Shown one piece after another: positions 14,911 through 15,348 of a DNA stretch of 15,348 bases. The notes under the pieces are model-generated. The model did no database searches. It was not told where the DNA came from and saw nothing but the letters and a program-made list of their open reading frames with translations. Position numbers and translations under genes: made by a program. Position 1 is the stretch's first letter. Each line of letters opens with the position of its first letter. The DNA is from Thermodesulfatator sp. (GTDB lineage Bacteria > Desulfobacterota > Dissulfuribacteria > Dissulfuribacterales > QOAL01): contig QOAL01000073.1 in assembly GCA_003978135.1 (NCBI GenBank), positions 1-15,348 of the forward strand, given 5' to 3'.

Positions 14911-15348
14911 GTGAGGATAAGCACAGTTGAGCAGATGCACTCTTTGGACAGGAGGGCAATTGAGAATTACGGCATAGAGGAAAAGCTTCTGATGGAGAAT
15001 GCAGCACATGCAGTTTATTTTGTAATAATGAGACATTTTGGAGATGTCCGGGGAAGGAGGTTTGTGACATTTGCAGGTCCCGGGAACAACGGTGGAGATG
15101 CAATAACAGTTTCAAGAAAGCTCCATTCAAATGGAGCGAGGGTAAAAATATATCTCATGAGTTCGCCCGATAAGTATAGGGGATCGGCGAGGATGAACTA
15201 CGAAATAGCACGGAGGATTGGAATTGAAATGGAGGAGTTTAGCGGTGATAATGCATTAGTGCGGGCATCCGTAGAGGGTGCGGATGCAATAATAGACGGT
15301 ATACTTGGAACGGGAATATCCCGCGAGGTATCTGGAAAGTATGAGGAA
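14911..15348 (+). CDS. nnrE: NAD(P)H-hydrate epimerase (YjeF N-terminal domain), 3' end beyond window
   Basis: This enzyme epimerises damaged, hydrated NAD(P)H (NAD(P)HX) so that a dehydratase can repair it. I translated 146 codons by hand, open to the right edge. Motifs are STVEQMHSLDRRAIENYGI at 4-22, LLMENAAHAV, the phosphate-binding GPGNNGGDA at 56-64, and DGILGTGISREVSG with Asp129. In many bacteria this domain is fused to the NnrD dehydratase; the window ends too early to tell. The GTG at 14911 is preferred over the ATG at 14905 because of its ribosome binding site and because it matches the usual family N-terminus. Codon use differs sharply from the upstream genes: alanine is only GCA or GCG and isoleucine is mostly ATA. 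Confidence 0.92.
   Translation, partial: MRISTVEQMHSLDRRAIENYGIEEKLLMENAAHAVYFVIMRHFGDVRGRRFVTFAGPGNNGGDAITVSRKLHSNGARVKIYLMSSPDKYRGSARMNYEIARRIGIEMEEFSGDNALVRASVEGADAIIDGILGTGISREVSGKYEE

Overview
The window is a stretch of bacterial chromosome, almost all on the + strand. It has housekeeping genes in tight operons and no mobile element, CRISPR array, rRNA or recognisable tRNA. The best guess, by inference only, is a Desulfobacterota-like (former deltaproteobacterial), possibly thermophilic anaerobe or a metagenome bin from that group. The reasons are a bacterial def-fmt-rsmB cluster, an actinobacterial/archaeal-style myo-inositol-1-phosphate synthase, tandem Hsp20 genes, and mixed codon use with many AGG/AGA and ATA codons. 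No single gene proves the lineage.

Layout. (1) 1-668, minus strand: a DUF434/DUF5616-type protein, cut by the left edge and divergent from def. (2) 941-3890: def, fmt and rsmB, which act on initiator methionine and 16S rRNA; def and fmt overlap. (3) 3891-4232: a gap without an intact gene. It carries coding-looking sequence that reads through only with a -1 shift or across an in-frame UGA. (4) 4233-6298: an unknown 94-residue protein, a GlmU-like left-handed beta-helix protein without the nucleotidyltransferase half, and an exported parvulin foldase, closed by a strong terminator at 6340-6370. (5) 6371-6759: an AT-rich regulatory gap with inverted repeats. (6) 6760-8129: a small Cys-rich protein and ino1, then a terminator at 8158-8198. 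(7) 8352-9258: two small heat-shock proteins, then a terminator at 9310-9340. (8) 9441 to the right edge: a compressed operon of proA, a nadD-rsfS fusion, gpmI, an orphan OppF/DppF-type ATPase, a short Lon N-terminal-domain protein and the start of nnrE. Stops and starts overlap at the proA/nadD, rsfS/gpmI and gpmI/ATPase junctions.

The last operon mixes NAD synthesis (nadD), NAD(P)HX repair (nnrE), ribosome silencing (rsfS), glycolysis (gpmI), proline synthesis (proA) and a proteolysis-related domain. I see no clearly new defence or mobile system. The most interesting items are the in-frame NadD-RsfS fusion with a possible internal translation start, the broken or recoded reading frame at 3912-4159, the isolated Lon substrate-binding domain, the abrupt codon-use change at nnrE, and the nuclease-like signature in the DUF434 protein.
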